A DNA stretch of 64,000 nucleotides, taken from NCBI GenBank assembly GCA_015832175.1, contig WJXW01000004.1:3224001-3288000 (forward strand), written 5' to 3'. Shown piece after piece: positions 1 to 11,384 of the stretch. The notes beneath the pieces are model-generated. The model saw only the letters and a program-made list of their open reading frames with translations. It did not search any database and was not told the DNA's origin. The stretch comes from Paraphaeosphaeria minitans. Lineage: Eukaryota; Ascomycota; Dothideomycetes; Pleosporales; Didymosphaeriaceae. The first letter of the stretch is position 1. Every line of letters starts with the position of its first letter. The position numbers and the translations under genes are program-made.

Positions 1-505
1 GGTACTATAACTTCCAAAGGTTGAATATGGACTTTCAGCTATGCGCATTTCTCGAATTGTTAACCCAGTTCCTTCTCTGAACTGCAAAATAAATCGCACC
101 TATCGATCTTCACGAGCGCGGACATGTTCCTTAGGTAGCGATGAAGATCTGCGGAGGTTCAAGAGAACGTTCACTCGATGAGGACGCCTTGACTTCTGCA
201 GTTACCAGGTACTCTGGGTGACACCTGATGTTGTAAGCAGAGAGACATTCGTGTTCGTCACCCACCCCATTGAACCCCTCACAATTCATAACCATAAACC
301 CTGATCAAAAGACATGGTTCACCCTCGCAATTTCAATAACGCAGTCAAAAGGCTACCCTATTCCCACCATGAATGTGACGACGCCTGTAAAGGCACACTT
401 TGTGGAACAGGTCTCCACGAACTACAAAAACTCCAGGACTTGCAACTTTAGAAAATTACGTATGCCACAAATTGACGGTAATAAGATATACACGTACAAC
501 GAAAC
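1..505. other. Intergenic, left edge
   Basis: No coding feature is supported here. A 137-codon open frame at 270-683 overlaps the better 506-904 ORF in another frame and has no recognisable domain. The first 250 bases show no repeat or RNA gene. Confidence 0.4.
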
Positions 506-904
506 ATGGCCCCACAACCTGCATTTCGTGGCGAAAAAACGCTCACCACAATTCAAACGATTGACCAGATTACCACGCGGGTCCACGAGCTCTTTCAGCA
601 AGCTTTTGACCTATACCACGACTCTAAACACGCCCTTGTGGCATCTGAGCGCGAAACTGCAGGCCTGCAGCTTCGTGGACTAAGTGAGGTTCTGCATAAA
701 GATATCGCTGAACAGCACCAGGTCGCGGCTTCGCTGAAGTTGACTGAAGTTGTGGAGATTCATGTCACCGCTGGGTATACGAAGGAGGAGGCGGTTGTCA
801 AGGCGAAGGAAGATCTAGCAGGTCTGAGCGGGAGGATTAGTACGATCGAGGGAATGGTAGGAATGATGGTGGCGGAGACGGTGTATGGCAATTCGTCTCA
901 CTGA
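506..904 (+). CDS. Small unknown protein, 132 aa
   Basis: An ATG-initiated, uninterrupted 132-codon ORF, not recognised as any family. It has no signal peptide or membrane segment. Residues 10-125 are rich in Ala, Glu, Lys, Gln and Leu with helical spacing, so an all-helical or coiled-coil soluble protein is likely. It is convergent with the dioxygenase-like gene, with only about 53 bp between the stops. The helical composition and clean ATG favour a real gene, but nothing in the context points to a function. Confidence 0.5.
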   Translation: MAPQPAFRGEKTLTTIQTIDQITTRVHELFQQAFDLYHDSKHALVASERETAGLQLRGLSEVLHKDIAEQHQVAASLKLTEVVEIHVTAGYTKEEAVVKAKEDLAGLSGRISTIEGMVGMMVAETVYGNSSH

Positions 905-957
905 TTGTACATTTAGTTTCTAGGGGGTGAGCGGGCGTTCCGAGCAATTGATACTTG

Positions 958-2160
958 CTAAGCCCGAGAATCATCCTGCATTTTCCGCATCTCTTCCAAT
1001 ACCCTCTTTTTCGACCATCCTTCGCTCAAGCCTCTAATCAGGGCACCTTGCTCGCTTTCTGGTGCCATACCTGCCGTCTCTGGGACTCGTTTATCCAGGT
1101 TCGTTGGGAAAGGATAACCTTCCGCAACATTCCCTACAAAAGCCAAAACCCTATCACTCAGTCCCTCCTCTTTGTGCATGTCTTTCAAAAACTCCCACGT
1201 CGCTTCCACAAGCGGATACGTTTCAATCGTCTCCATAGGCTTCCCGAACGCACTCGATATCTGCAGCAGATTCGCCGAACGCATGATATCCTTGGAGCCG
1301 TTCTGCCCCGCAGCATGGAACAACGCAGGGTTGAAAAACAGCCCATCGCCCTGAGACAGCGGCACGGAAACGTAATTTTCAACAAAGTAATCCTGGAATT
1401 CTGGGATCCGGTAGGCCATGTACCCTTCTTCGAACATCTGGCTGAACGGCAGCAATCGCGTAGGTCCGCTCTCCAGCGGCATATCAGAGTGTGCGACGGC
1501 ACCTTGCAGTGTCAATAACTGCGAGGCTACCTGCAACGCTTTGGGAAACTGCACACACGATGCATTGTCCTGGAAGCCGATGTGGTAGTCGCGATGTGAA
1601 ATCTGGGGTTTTGCGCCAGGCTTGACGATGTTGACCTGGGCCGTGAGACGGTGATGTGGGCCTAGCCAAGCAGAAGAGATGATCGGTAACCAAGGATTAG
1701 AATAGTAATTAACGAAGGATTCTGCATCTTGCAGACAATGCTTTGAGAAGGAGTTCCAGATGCGATCGTTTGCGCCGGAGCCGGCAAAGTGATCACCGCG
1801 CTTGCCGGATCGCTTTTTTTCTTCATCGATGATCTTTGAGTAGGCCTTATTTACTGTGTTGAGCAGGGTGTTGTCTTTGTACAGATTCTTGGTAACAAAG
1901 ACGCCCGGGCCGGAGAGGAGGATGTGATACCATTCGTCTTGCAGGGCTGAGCGTTGATCTGGGGATAACTCGGAGAACTCGGGAACGTCGTAGATGGGTA
2001 CATTAGACTCAATTGAAGCTGCAAGCGGGTAATCAAGTGATTGCGAATCCGTGGTAAGCTTCTTGAATTCATCAAGTGATGGAGGCTTGTTGACAGAGAA
2101 TAGCCGAGGTCCTATCGGAGAGTGGCCGTTGGTACGACCATTGGTAGTTGTGCCATTCAT
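958..2160 (-). CDS. Phytanoyl-CoA dioxygenase (PhyH) family protein
   Basis: A 400-aa intronless protein starting at the ATG at 2160; the open frame extends 43 codons further upstream, but that part has poor composition. The PhyH fold is a non-haem Fe(II)/2-oxoglutarate dioxygenase. Here the HxD iron motif is seen as His-Arg-Asp at about residues 189-191 (SHRDYH), and a likely distal iron-binding His lies in FHAAGQNGS near residue 282. An Arg about a dozen residues later (MRSANLL) is a plausible 2-oxoglutarate carboxylate ligand. The first 20 residues are rich in Asn, Gly and Thr and look disordered; no signal peptide is seen. The family hydroxylates varied small molecules, including fungal secondary metabolites, and the substrate cannot be told here. 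No biosynthetic cluster surrounds it. Confidence 0.8.
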   Translation of the reverse strand: MNGTTTNGRTNGHSPIGPRLFSVNKPPSLDEFKKLTTDSQSLDYPLAASIESNVPIYDVPEFSELSPDQRSALQDEWYHILLSGPGVFVTKNLYKDNTLLNTVNKAYSKIIDEEKKRSGKRGDHFAGSGANDRIWNSFSKHCLQDAESFVNYYSNPWLPIISSAWLGPHHRLTAQVNIVKPGAKPQISHRDYHIGFQDNASCVQFPKALQVASQLLTLQGAVAHSDMPLESGPTRLLPFSQMFEEGYMAYRIPEFQDYFVENYVSVPLSQGDGLFFNPALFHAAGQNGSKDIMRSANLLQISSAFGKPMETIETYPLVEATWEFLKDMHKEEGLSDRVLAFVGNVAEGYPFPTNLDKRVPETAGMAPESEQGALIRGLSEGWSKKRVLEEMRKMQDDSRA

Positions 2161-3464
2161 TTTGGATGCTTCGACGATCCTGAAGGGAGCAGTGAAGTTG
2201 GTGGTGAATTGAAAATATCTAAATAAACAATTGCTTCGCCCTGAGGTGCAATTCTGCCCGCTCGTGGGTACCGTACCCGCAGTGGCCACTGGCGGGGATT
2301 CTTACCACGTTCGAACGGCGCTAGGTATTCTGACCCCGCATTGATCAGTACCTTTCCATCACCAACTCAGACTCAATCGCTACTACGGTTAAACCACATT
2401 ATCCCTTTAAATTCCGTCCAAATATGTCAGCCTCAATAAATTCGTTTGTCACTTGACGCGAAGGGAGAACATTGACGCTACAGAGTACTTTTGCCATCAT
2501 GGAAGAGGCAAGACGGGCCTCATTGCCATATCAAACCCTCACCAGACAGCATCTACGAGAAATAGCTCTCTTGCAAGGGGCATCTATTCGGAGACACCTT
2601 GAGCAAAATGGCTTAGCCATGGGCGTGGCTCTGTCTTAAGGTCCAAGTGATCGTCCTGCGTCACATCTTGGGCGAGGCGGCGTCAAGGTGGACCGCCAAT
2701 TTCTACGCAGTCACTCCCACATTTTACTTCATTTTACACATCAATTGATCGAGTTAAAACAAGCTTGATTACTGCCAGGTTTGATGGTCAGCGGTAGCAC
2801 CATAGTTGACTGTTAATTCGTCCAGTGCAGCCAAGCCGCTTTCCATGATGCTATGTGAACAAACTACCCAATGCCCGATCTTACAGAAATTTCTTGACTA
2901 AGCAGGATCAAAATAGACCAGCGCAAATGACTCTCCTGAATTATGACGGAAGTACATGAAGCCGATAAATGTGATTGGTAAGTAAACTACACATCGAACA
3001 GTCTGACGCCGTGTACCTCGAAGGCCGCAAGCGGTTACCGGACCCTGAAGAACATGACGACCCCACAAGCTACTCAGACCCGACCACGGTCGTGCAGTTC
3101 ATAGCATATGCCACGTCGATCTTTCGGATAGCTGCGGATTCTTGTGATAGCGACAAATAAGATCAACGAAGAGTCTCAAGATCGTGGGAAACCATGTTGC
3201 GCCAGCTGATGACTGTAAACAGAGACTAAACGCCGGATATGTGCGGGAGAGGAGGTTACAGTGGTTGACTGCGAACTATCACAGGGAGCTATACAGTTCC
3301 ACGAGATTCTAGAACCCGGGAGATGGAAACATGCGTGAGCTATGATCATAAGACCAGAGCTTTGGGGGCAACATATAAGAGGCACGTAGGTGCAACCGTT
3401 CGTGCGTGGGGATGGACAACCTTTTATTGACTTTTACAAAGCTTTTTCAAACATAAATTTCATA
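2161..3464. other. Intergenic with one marginal micro-ORF
   Basis: About 1.3 kb without a supported gene. An ATG-initiated 46-codon ORF lies at 2499-2639 (+), basic and Leu/Arg-rich, with no recognisable motif. A 61-codon frame at 2975-3160 starts from TTG, not ATG. Either could be chance. Confidence 0.35.
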
Positions 3465-3950
3465 ATGACAGATACAACATCATTCCAAAACCATCTTGAC
3501 TATCATTTCAAGAATTCCTCTCTGCTCGAGGAAGCCTTTCTCGCTCCTGGAGCCTCAGTTTCCCAGCCCGATGTTGTGGGTCCAGAAAAGGGCAATAAAC
3601 GGTTGGCATTGGTAGGAGATGCCGCCTTGCGTCTCGCGGTTATTGATGAGTGGTACAAGGACAACACTGAGCCTGGTGAGCTGAGTAAACGTAAAAGTCC
3701 GTTTTCTGACTTACATGTATTAGCCTCTGGTCAAAAGCGCTTTGTAGAGGTTGGGACGAACAATCATTTGGAACAGCTTGCAACCAGGTGGGGGATGGAG
3801 AAGCTTATCGTGGAGAATCCACTTCAGAAAGGACAGTATCCGAAGGAAACGCTGGCTGCTACGGTGGAGGCAATCATTGGCGCCGTGTGGGTTGACTCCG
3901 ATAAAGACCTTGCTGCGGTACAGAAGGTTTTAAACACACTGAACACCTGA
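3465..3950 (+). CDS. RNase III-fold protein lacking most catalytic acids
   Basis: A 161-aa protein from the ATG at 3465; an open frame runs 25 codons upstream but only from a GTG. Residues about 5-155 match a single RNase III domain. The signature box reads NKRLALVGDAAL where active enzymes have NERLEFLGD, and the second box reads LAATVEAIIGA where active enzymes have LADTxEALIGA. Comparing with Escherichia coli RNase III (E38, D45, D114, E117), the E38 and D114 positions are Lys and Ala, while D45 and E117 are kept. There is no dsRNA-binding domain, helicase or PAZ, so it is not Dicer. It is probably a non-cleaving RNA-binding or dimerising relative, as in mitochondrial ribosomal RNase III-fold proteins, but its role is unknown. 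Confidence 0.7.
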   Translation: MTDTTSFQNHLDYHFKNSSLLEEAFLAPGASVSQPDVVGPEKGNKRLALVGDAALRLAVIDEWYKDNTEPGELSKRKSPFSDLHVLASGQKRFVEVGTNNHLEQLATRWGMEKLIVENPLQKGQYPKETLAATVEAIIGAVWVDSDKDLAAVQKVLNTLNT

Positions 3951-4101
3951 CGATCTTTGAGAGATGACACGCATGCGGAAGTCATACGTCACTCACTTAA
4001 GTAGCGTGTATCAAGTTGCTTTCTATCTAGTTCAATTTGTAATAGTAAATCATTTTAGCCTTGTTCATGGGCGTGTCGATCTGTGCACTCGGTACTATCA
4101 C

Positions 4102-6537
4102 TCACTTGTACACCGGCCATTGCCTGGACAGTTTACCCGATGACTTACCAGCCTTTCCTACCTTCTCTTTACCGCTTGTGTCTACAATCCCAGTGCCTGC
4201 CCAATCAACACTCGCGATTCCAGGCGCTCCCACGTCTCCCGAACCTCCGGGCAAGTTGGTTGGATAGCTGTCGGGCAGCTCCACCCTATTGTAGGTCGAG
4301 ATGTCGACTGCAGAGGAGAACACGTTATCACGTGCACTGAATTCGATTCTGTTTCGGGGCATGCTTACCTGGTGGTGGCGGTGGCATTGTAGGTGCAGGC
4401 ACCCAATCTACGGTAATCGACTGATCGCGGGAGAGTTTCTGGTTGTCGAACCACAGCTCATAGCGAATGTCAGCCGGTCCGATTAGGACACGCACTTGGT
4501 ATTCGACCCTGAAGTAGTGTTTTCCGATTGACCAAAATCGCTTGTTCTTCTCTGTGAACTTCTTCTCGTTTGCTGAGGACAGGTCTGAAAAGATCTCGCA
4601 GAGCACACGTGTATCCGGGCTTATCTGGTTTGGCAGGTAAGGTGCATCGAGCTTGCACTCTATAACACTAGTGGGAAAAGCCCCGCGTGGGTCGCCCGGC
4701 GTAACCTTTTTAATAAAGTTGTGAATGATCGGCTGGTCGACTGATACCGGTTCTCCTTTCTTAAATGTTTACTATCAGCAAGGCTTTCCACGACAGTTAG
4801 AGAGGCATACTACCAACCAAGCGATCGCCTGCATGATGTACATTTTTCCGTTAAGGGATCACGCATAAGTTGCTTCCCCGCATGTTCTGGATTCTTCTTG
4901 TACATGATCTTGCATATGGTTCCATACGAGGAGCGACAACACCGCCAACCGAGCACAGAGTAATTGGTGATGAGCTTCCGTACGCGGTCCGCGACGAGAC
5001 CTTTGCACACTGCTAGCTGGGGATCCGGAGCTATACGTACAGAAATGCCGTGAGCGTTAGGAATGCTGGTGACTGCATAATGTTGACGTAATCGGGTCTG
5101 GACGTATGCCGAGTTGCCTAGGCCCCCTGATAGAACTATATGAGCGACTTGGTCCGCCGGATACTTGCGGTACAGAACCTGTAACTGGGTATCGATGAGC
5201 TGGAGAAGCTTATTGACTTGCTTGTCGAACAACCTCTGAAGGTCTTCACGTTCGAAGGCCACTTCACCACTACTAATTCTCACTTCTTCGTTCTTGTAAG
5301 TGTGTGAAAGCTTGGGTATGCCGATACTGAAGAGCGGTGTATCATCTGGAGCACCATACTCGCATTTAACAGCCTGGAAGTCCCGACTCTTCATCATCCC
5401 CCACGCAGCATCCGCAGGTTCAATGGGCAATGGTTTGATCGCATGGGCTCGTTCCAGCCTCTCGCACAAAAGTTTCTCGAACGCGAAATCAATGGCTGCG
5501 CTGCCGATGGTCTCGCCAAACTCGACGTCGAGTTGTTGCAGGTTGATTGCGTGGTTCGCAGTTCCAGTTACACGGTGGACAGAAAGATCGGTTGTTCCGC
5601 CACCGGCATCGCAAACCAAGAGGATATCGTTTTCGCGGAATATACCAGGTGCTTCGGTGGATACGTGTACTGCTGCTTCAGCTTCAGTGAGGCCTATCGT
5701 TATCACGTGGTTTGTGTGCACTCCAAACCCGGCCTCTCCTACAAGCGCTCTGAACCTTTCCACCGTCGGTACTGGCTCCCACGTTGTTGGAACCGAAAAA
5801 ATGAACTCCGCGCGTGCCGTCTCCCAATTCACACCAGATAATTCTCCACCTAGCTTGAACGCGAGCTATTCGTACATCTTGCCGAGGTAATCGCGATACC
5901 ATTTCTCAACCTCGCCCATACAGGCTGGAACATTTTCTGGGTCCGATTGTTGCTTTCTCAGCAGCTGAGGTGGTGAGAGGAGCGTCTTAAACCATTCTTT
6001 ATAGTCTTTGTCTTGAGCCGTTGTCTCTGCGACAGTTTCGGAGAGAAAGCCCCAAGAAGACGGAGTTGGATTGGATGACGTCGTTGGGTATACGATGACT
6101 GTTGGAACTTTGTTCTCATTCGCCTGGAAGCGACCGGGCCATTTCTGTACCCACCGAATGGTTTCGCTGCCGATGGACAGATTTGCATAGGCGACTCCTG
6201 TGCACTAGCATTTCGTCAGCGGATGTAGCGAAGATCATTTGAGATTGAGAAGAGCGCGAGTGAGACATCCTGTTGGGATCATATCCCATCCTAGCACCGT
6301 CGTCTCTGGTGGCTCCTCAGTTCGTAATCGCAAAACTCTGTGGTGAGATCTTGGAGAATAGATCCACGTCATGTTGAGAGGGCCGGGGGCAAAGATGGGC
6401 TAGCCGCTTTTGGGGCAGTCCTCAGCTCCTCGCTCTACAGTTCCATCACGAACCATCTACAACGCTATACTTACCGTCATGCCCAAATCAATCCCGATCA
6501 CCATATGAGGCTTCTCGCCCTCTACTGATCCATCCAT
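4102..6537 (-). pseudogene. HSPA12-like Hsp70 family gene with two lesions
   Basis: Four exons: 6475-6537, 4814-6204, 4369-4759 and 4102-4307, with GT..AG introns of 270, 54 and 61 nt. The first exon and acceptor give the ATP-binding phosphate-1 loop (GIDLGMTCTGVAYA). Later come the phosphate-2 loop DAGGGTTD and the adenosine motif LSGGLGNSAY, all typical of the actin-like ATPase of HSPA12-type fungal Hsp70s. The family's usual C-terminal beta region (DLSSANEK, FRVEYQVRVLIGPADIR) is present across exons 3-4. Two lesions break it: an in-frame TAG at 5866-5868 (about codon 134), and a frame change near the A5 run at 4843-4847, after which the other frame continues the family sequence (MYIMQAIAW). 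The exons total 2051 nt, so one missing base would give 684 codons. It is either a young pseudogene or a gene with sequence errors. Confidence 0.75.
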
Positions 6538-7160
6538 CGTCACGGTCATATTTCATCGACTGCTGTTACAGCCTTGTGCATCGAAATTCAGGAGCAGGCT
6601 GAGCTCCTCAATGCTATAAGACAGCCCAGGTTGCGTTTCACACCGTACCACGCATGGGATCGGCTCAGCCTCAGCCTTGCAATATAGAGGCCTTGCGCTA
6701 CCCCCCCGTCTTATTATTAGGTGTGGGTCGGCGGCCTATCAGGGTGAAAGAGGAGCAAGAAAGGCGTATCGGGGTCTAAAGGATCGTTAAAGGGCGAAAC
6801 TTTGTTCGAGCTGCGTACGCCATGAATGAACTCCTGATAGCACTTGTTATTGATATGTGCTGCGAGCTGAGAGATAGGAGAAGGTGGGACATCATGCAGG
6901 AAGGCTGTGTTGATTAAGACCAATGTGATTGTGTGGCATGGGGACGCGAGCTGTGCCGTAGAAGTTGTACGGCATTTCCCGGGGGGGGGGGGGTACTAAA
7001 AGGCTGTATTCGTTTTTGCGCTGGCTTACGACGTATAGAATTAGCGCCTATGGCGCATGTGGATGGCTTGATATACATAAGCCTGGGTGTGCGCGTGTTA
7101 GACTGTGCTTTCGATCTTTCATCCCTTCTTCTGCTAACACCAGAGGCTGCCGTGAACATC
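6538..7160. other. Intergenic with a 13-G run
   Basis: This is the probable promoter and 5' UTR of the downstream membrane-protein gene. It contains a homopolymer of 13 G at 6981-6993 directly after CCC. A 68-codon minus-strand frame at 6717-6923 starts from TTG and has no recognisable motif. An in-frame ATG at 7050 would extend the downstream protein by 37 residues. Confidence 0.4.
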
Positions 7161-8697
7161 ATGGCAACGCCTACGAAGCCCGTTCCAGCTTTCGAACTCG
7201 CTTTGTCAAGTCCACTTCCGACTTTCACGTTTTTCAGCGACGCAGAAGCAACCAGCGGGACATCTCAGACACTATGGACAACAACTCTATCAAGTAAGGA
7301 CAAATGGGGAGCCGCAGTCGCTCCGGGAGTGAACAACCAGATCATATTGGACGAGGCAAAAACGACCGTGTGGTTCAATTGGGATTCCAATGCGACCCTT
7401 TTGAGCTATAACTACGATAGATTAGCTTCAGACGGAGCCCACACTTCATACGGCGGCACTTCTGTCGGAACAGTCCCAGCAGACCCAACACAGACGACAG
7501 CTGGTGCTGCCAATACTGACAATGCCTCAACCAACCCTGGCTACATAGAGCCTTCTGACGGCCCAGCAACGATCTCTAATCAAATAACAACAACCCTCAA
7601 GGCCTCTCAGTCTTCCCAGTCATCCGCTGCGTCTTCGAGCACATCCTTTTCTGCTCTCGGAACACACAGCGACGGAATTGCACCTGGAGCTGCGGCGGGA
7701 ATCGGCATAGGTTGTCTTTTGGCAGGAGCACTAATTGCTGGCCTGATTGCCTGGTTCTGCTCAAAACGTAGACGATATGCGAGCGGCGTTCGTGATTCAG
7801 AAGCGAGTACGGTCGCCTCAATGCATCGCGAGAAGGGCCCTATGGCCAATGCAGTGTCCATTTCAAGCGGAGGTCTGATCGCGTCAGCACTCGGAAATGG
7901 TCTCTCTCAATCGTTGGAAGATAAAGCTATCTCCGGTGAAATTTCGAAGATCAGCAATCTAATCAAGAATCACGTCCAAAACTACTACCACAGCCGTGCT
8001 GTCAGCCCTGGAATGCTCGACTACGACGACCTTCAGGCTCTTGGGGAGAACCTACCAATTTCAGTGGGGACCCTCAGCACGCTGCTCAACAACTCTGCAA
8101 CTCGCGAGATAGCGCTCAGGTTTGTTCTCGCTTGGGTCGTAACATCGCGGATCCAACTGAACGATTCATCAAACACAACCTTCTTGCCACCAGAGGTTGC
8201 GAGATGCATGCATTCGATGAACTATATAGAGACCGCATCACGAGGTGAGCTATTAAAAAACGAACTTCATGGGCAATACTAAACCATCTTCTACAGTCCA
8301 CTCGTTATTCTATACCAGATGGCGTGCTCTCACGGCCGAGCTTCTACAGCCTACCTACGTTCGCAACCCTTTCTCTGCTAGCGACGGTCGAATCCGGAAT
8401 ATACAGGCCGCCGCGACACTTCTAGACAGCATTCTAAGGCCTTTTGCTGATTCTCGCATGGAAGATGGGGCACGCAGCCGGAACCTGGAGGAGATGCTCA
8501 AGCGGTCAGCCCATTTCGCCTTCACGCTCTTCTCACAACCAACTGTCTGGAATTTTGACTGGCAGAATGACCAGGGCGTGAAGTCAGGCAGCCTCTGTAT
8601 TTTTCCCGTTCTTGTGCAAGTCGCAGATGAAAACGGAGAGCCTCTACATTCACCACGCCCGTTCAATGAGGCCGTGAACCGCCGTCTTGACGAATGA
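7161..8697 (+). CDS. Single-pass membrane protein with Ser/Thr stalk
   Basis: Two exons, 7161-8244 and 8297-8697, with a 52-nt intron (GTGAGC..CTACAG, phase 1), giving 494 aa. The N-terminal region of about 100 residues is followed by a Ser/Thr/Ala-rich stalk (residues about 105-170) and one hydrophobic helix at about 178-200 ending in KRRR. A cytoplasmic domain of about 290 residues follows. No clear signal peptide follows the chosen ATG, and an in-frame ATG at 7050 adds a moderately hydrophobic stretch (YISLGVRVLDCAFDLSSLLLL) that could serve as one, so the start is uncertain. The layout resembles fungal surface sensors. I recognise the C-terminal domain only as conserved-looking, not by name. 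The degraded locus just downstream on the same strand is also of unknown function. Confidence 0.7.
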
Positions 8698-8830
8698 AGG
8701 ATGTAGAATTAGAAAGGCATTCAATGTTACCTAATCACTCCGACTGTCCAAGTTTGATTTCAGATTGTGACTTGTTCCGCTCCTTGGGGGCCCAAATATA
8801 GCTCTGTCGGGCCTTCAGAAGGCGTCGCTA

Positions 8831-11319
8831 GTTGTTTCGTGTGGACAGATAGTGAGGATCGTCCGAGGCCAACTGGCCACCCAAACAATAGACAGTTTCC
8901 GAGTGCTCATGCATAAGTGCTCCAATTGGCGTAACGATAGCTATTTCCGATCTTTAATCCTGGAGTATACTGCGAGACAGCTCGCTATCCAACGGAATTT
9001 GGGTCCCATGTTGCACGGATACGAAGGCGTGTTTGCGGTCTGTATCGTCTCACACGCACATTCCGCAGTGCACAGCCTTCTTCATCTCTCTGGAAAACCT
9101 GCTGGAATCGGAACACGGAGTGCGTGCCCCAGCGTTTGCCTCCTCCCATCAGTGTCCCGCCCAACTCGTATAACAAGTTCGGTCGCGACTAAGAGCACCT
9201 GAGCCGTGGAGGCGCGCTGGAATCTCTTATTTTATCTGCTGTTTGCCTTTTCTCAATCGCTGGCCGTCGCCTTGGGGATCCGCCGCAATACTTCGAACTA
9301 TATGACCGCCTAGTCGGTACCTTCATACTTGAGCAAAATGATGCCAGGGGCTGGTTTGTACCTGCCGGACACCCTATCAAAACCATTCGATTGTACGGGG
9401 GCGCATACAGGAAGATAGAGGCACATCGACCGCAAGTAAAGCCAATGCTCGGATTCAGATCGCAAAACCATCACTCTCTCGCGCATGTCCTCAGAAAGCG
9501 TCACCAAGGTGTTTTCCTCACTGCCAACCTTTTCGACTTCGCGGATTGGCTGTTGACACAAGGCAGAGTGTCTTCCGGCAGCGAGGTCTTCATCGATCTG
9601 CTCCAGCGCGTACGATATGATGTCACCGAAGCCTTGCGACTTTACACATCACAAGCCGTCGTAGGCTATTTTGATTCATGGCCGGACAAAAGGACCTATA
9701 TCGACAAGATTCTTCACGATATGGAAAAATTGCTTAACGATATAGGCCAGTTTTTAGAGACAGTGCAGGTATCCGGAGATGACGGCGGCACTGCCAGTCT
9801 GATGCGCAAGTTTCAATGGGCACTTTCGCATCAGAAGAAGATCAGGAGCAAACAGCAATTGCTCGTGACATGTCACCAAAGCCTGATGCCTGCCATACGG
9901 CTGATGCAGACTGCTGAGATGAATGCGACATTCAATCCCATCCACGAGTTGCCTCATCGGCCTTGGGTTGAAAACACCGTGACCGCCAGCGATATTTTTA
10001 AGAGTCCTCGTTCGAGACAGAAAACCAGGTTCATTCAGAAGAACTCACCTGTGCCCAGCATTGCACTCTCAGAGCCAGACCTGGAGGATTTCAAGCTTGG
10101 TATGTGTACCGTAACGCGATGCTCACTGATTGCTCATATCCAAGTCTCGACACTGCAGCAACGTACAGTGATAATACACCAGCAACATCCGTCCCGTCGT
10201 CACCAACCGTATCAAACTCACTTGCCAGCTGCACAGCAATTTCACTGAACGCCACTTCAGGATACAGTATTGAGAGAGCATTGACCGAACTTTCGCCAAT
10301 CCTCGATCCCATCCCGGTACTATCTTCGCGGCCACCGCTTGCCCCGCCATCATTGAACCTACCCCCACCTGTACCTGCAAAGACATCTGAGTCAGATGTG
10401 ATACGATACCACAATCCAAACAGAACCAAAGTTCCCAGAGATCTATACCACCGATACCCTCATCACCACCTTCGGGGAAAGATACGATGCCATGTTCAAG
10501 ATCGAATCAGAGTCTGCAAAGAACGCCGAGTGACCCGATCCCTCCACCATTTGTGCGGCGCAGACGTCCGGTACCACGCACTAGCAGAGATAGACTTAAA
10601 GAAGTGACGTCGAAGTTACTGTCGACACCAAACATATTGTCAACAGATACCGCTGTAACAAGCGCTCGAACTCACTTTGCGGCGACAACGAATGTGACAG
10701 AGCAATTGGATAACGAGCAGCAATCATCAAGCGATGCTTATTTTTTTTTGCAAAATCACACGCTTCCTACGACCTCAAGCAACGCATACACTATGAAGCC
10801 TCAAATTCGACTACAACAGACAAATATCCTATACCCAGCAACCCAACACCTATTCCTGATGTACTACGACAGTTCCCTCAGCATATTACAGATAGCACTA
10901 CATCCATGAATTCCTATGCTCACACCAACATTCAATCAACCTTTCGGAACGCAAGCGCGACAGATGATTACCCAACATCCATGTCTATTGATAGACAACC
11001 GCCAATATCAGCCACTTCAACGCAATCTTTACCGACAAGCACAACCTACATATTTGCTCTACAAGATGTACACCACGCCAAATCCAACGCAAGTGCAACG
11101 GACAAGTACCCGATCGCTCTCTCGCCTAATATGCCGTCACCAGTCCTAGACCTTCCGCTAGACTCGCCACCGATAAACACTACAGATTACGAGACACCCA
11201 GTAGTGGGACAACAACCGCAAAACCTTCATTCCGGCCCCTGGCTGCACTAGCGAAACGGAAGACGGCACATGCAAAGCATATGCAAATGGCCTTTGGGCC
11301 CGACTCAGGGAACACATAA
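8831..11319 (+). pseudogene. Degraded conserved fungal locus, unknown function
   Basis: Protein-like sequence runs on the plus strand through about 2.4 kb but changes frame several times. The segment 9189-10090 in one frame is well formed, containing YFELYDRLVG, RLYGGAYRKIE, DFADWLL, VSSGSEVF, ALRLYTSQAV and SGDDGG, a pattern I associate with a conserved Pezizomycotina protein of unknown function. Immediately upstream a plausible frame ends in a TAA at about 9189-9191. Downstream a Pro/Ser/Thr-rich tail moves through three frames: 10104-10440, about 10400-10749, and 10750-11319. The last change coincides with a run of nine T at 10741-10749; one T more would join the frames. An intron at about 10099-10150 is plausible. 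Which changes are indels and which are missed introns is unclear; no intact model was found. Confidence 0.5.
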
Positions 11320-11384
11320 TCATATAAACTTGACTCAACACATCAAATCATTGAAAAAAAGAAAAATATATTGCGTCATAATCT

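Noticed and set aside
5830..5890. A 50-nt intron removing the TAG in the Hsp70-like gene
   Set aside because: GTATCG..AGCTAG could be spliced, but it would delete family sequence (YLGKMYE, AFKLGGEL) that is expected in the protein.
6717..6923. 68-codon minus-strand frame with THIN-type leader
   Set aside because: It begins with TTG, has no ATG, and overlaps the putative promoter of the next gene.
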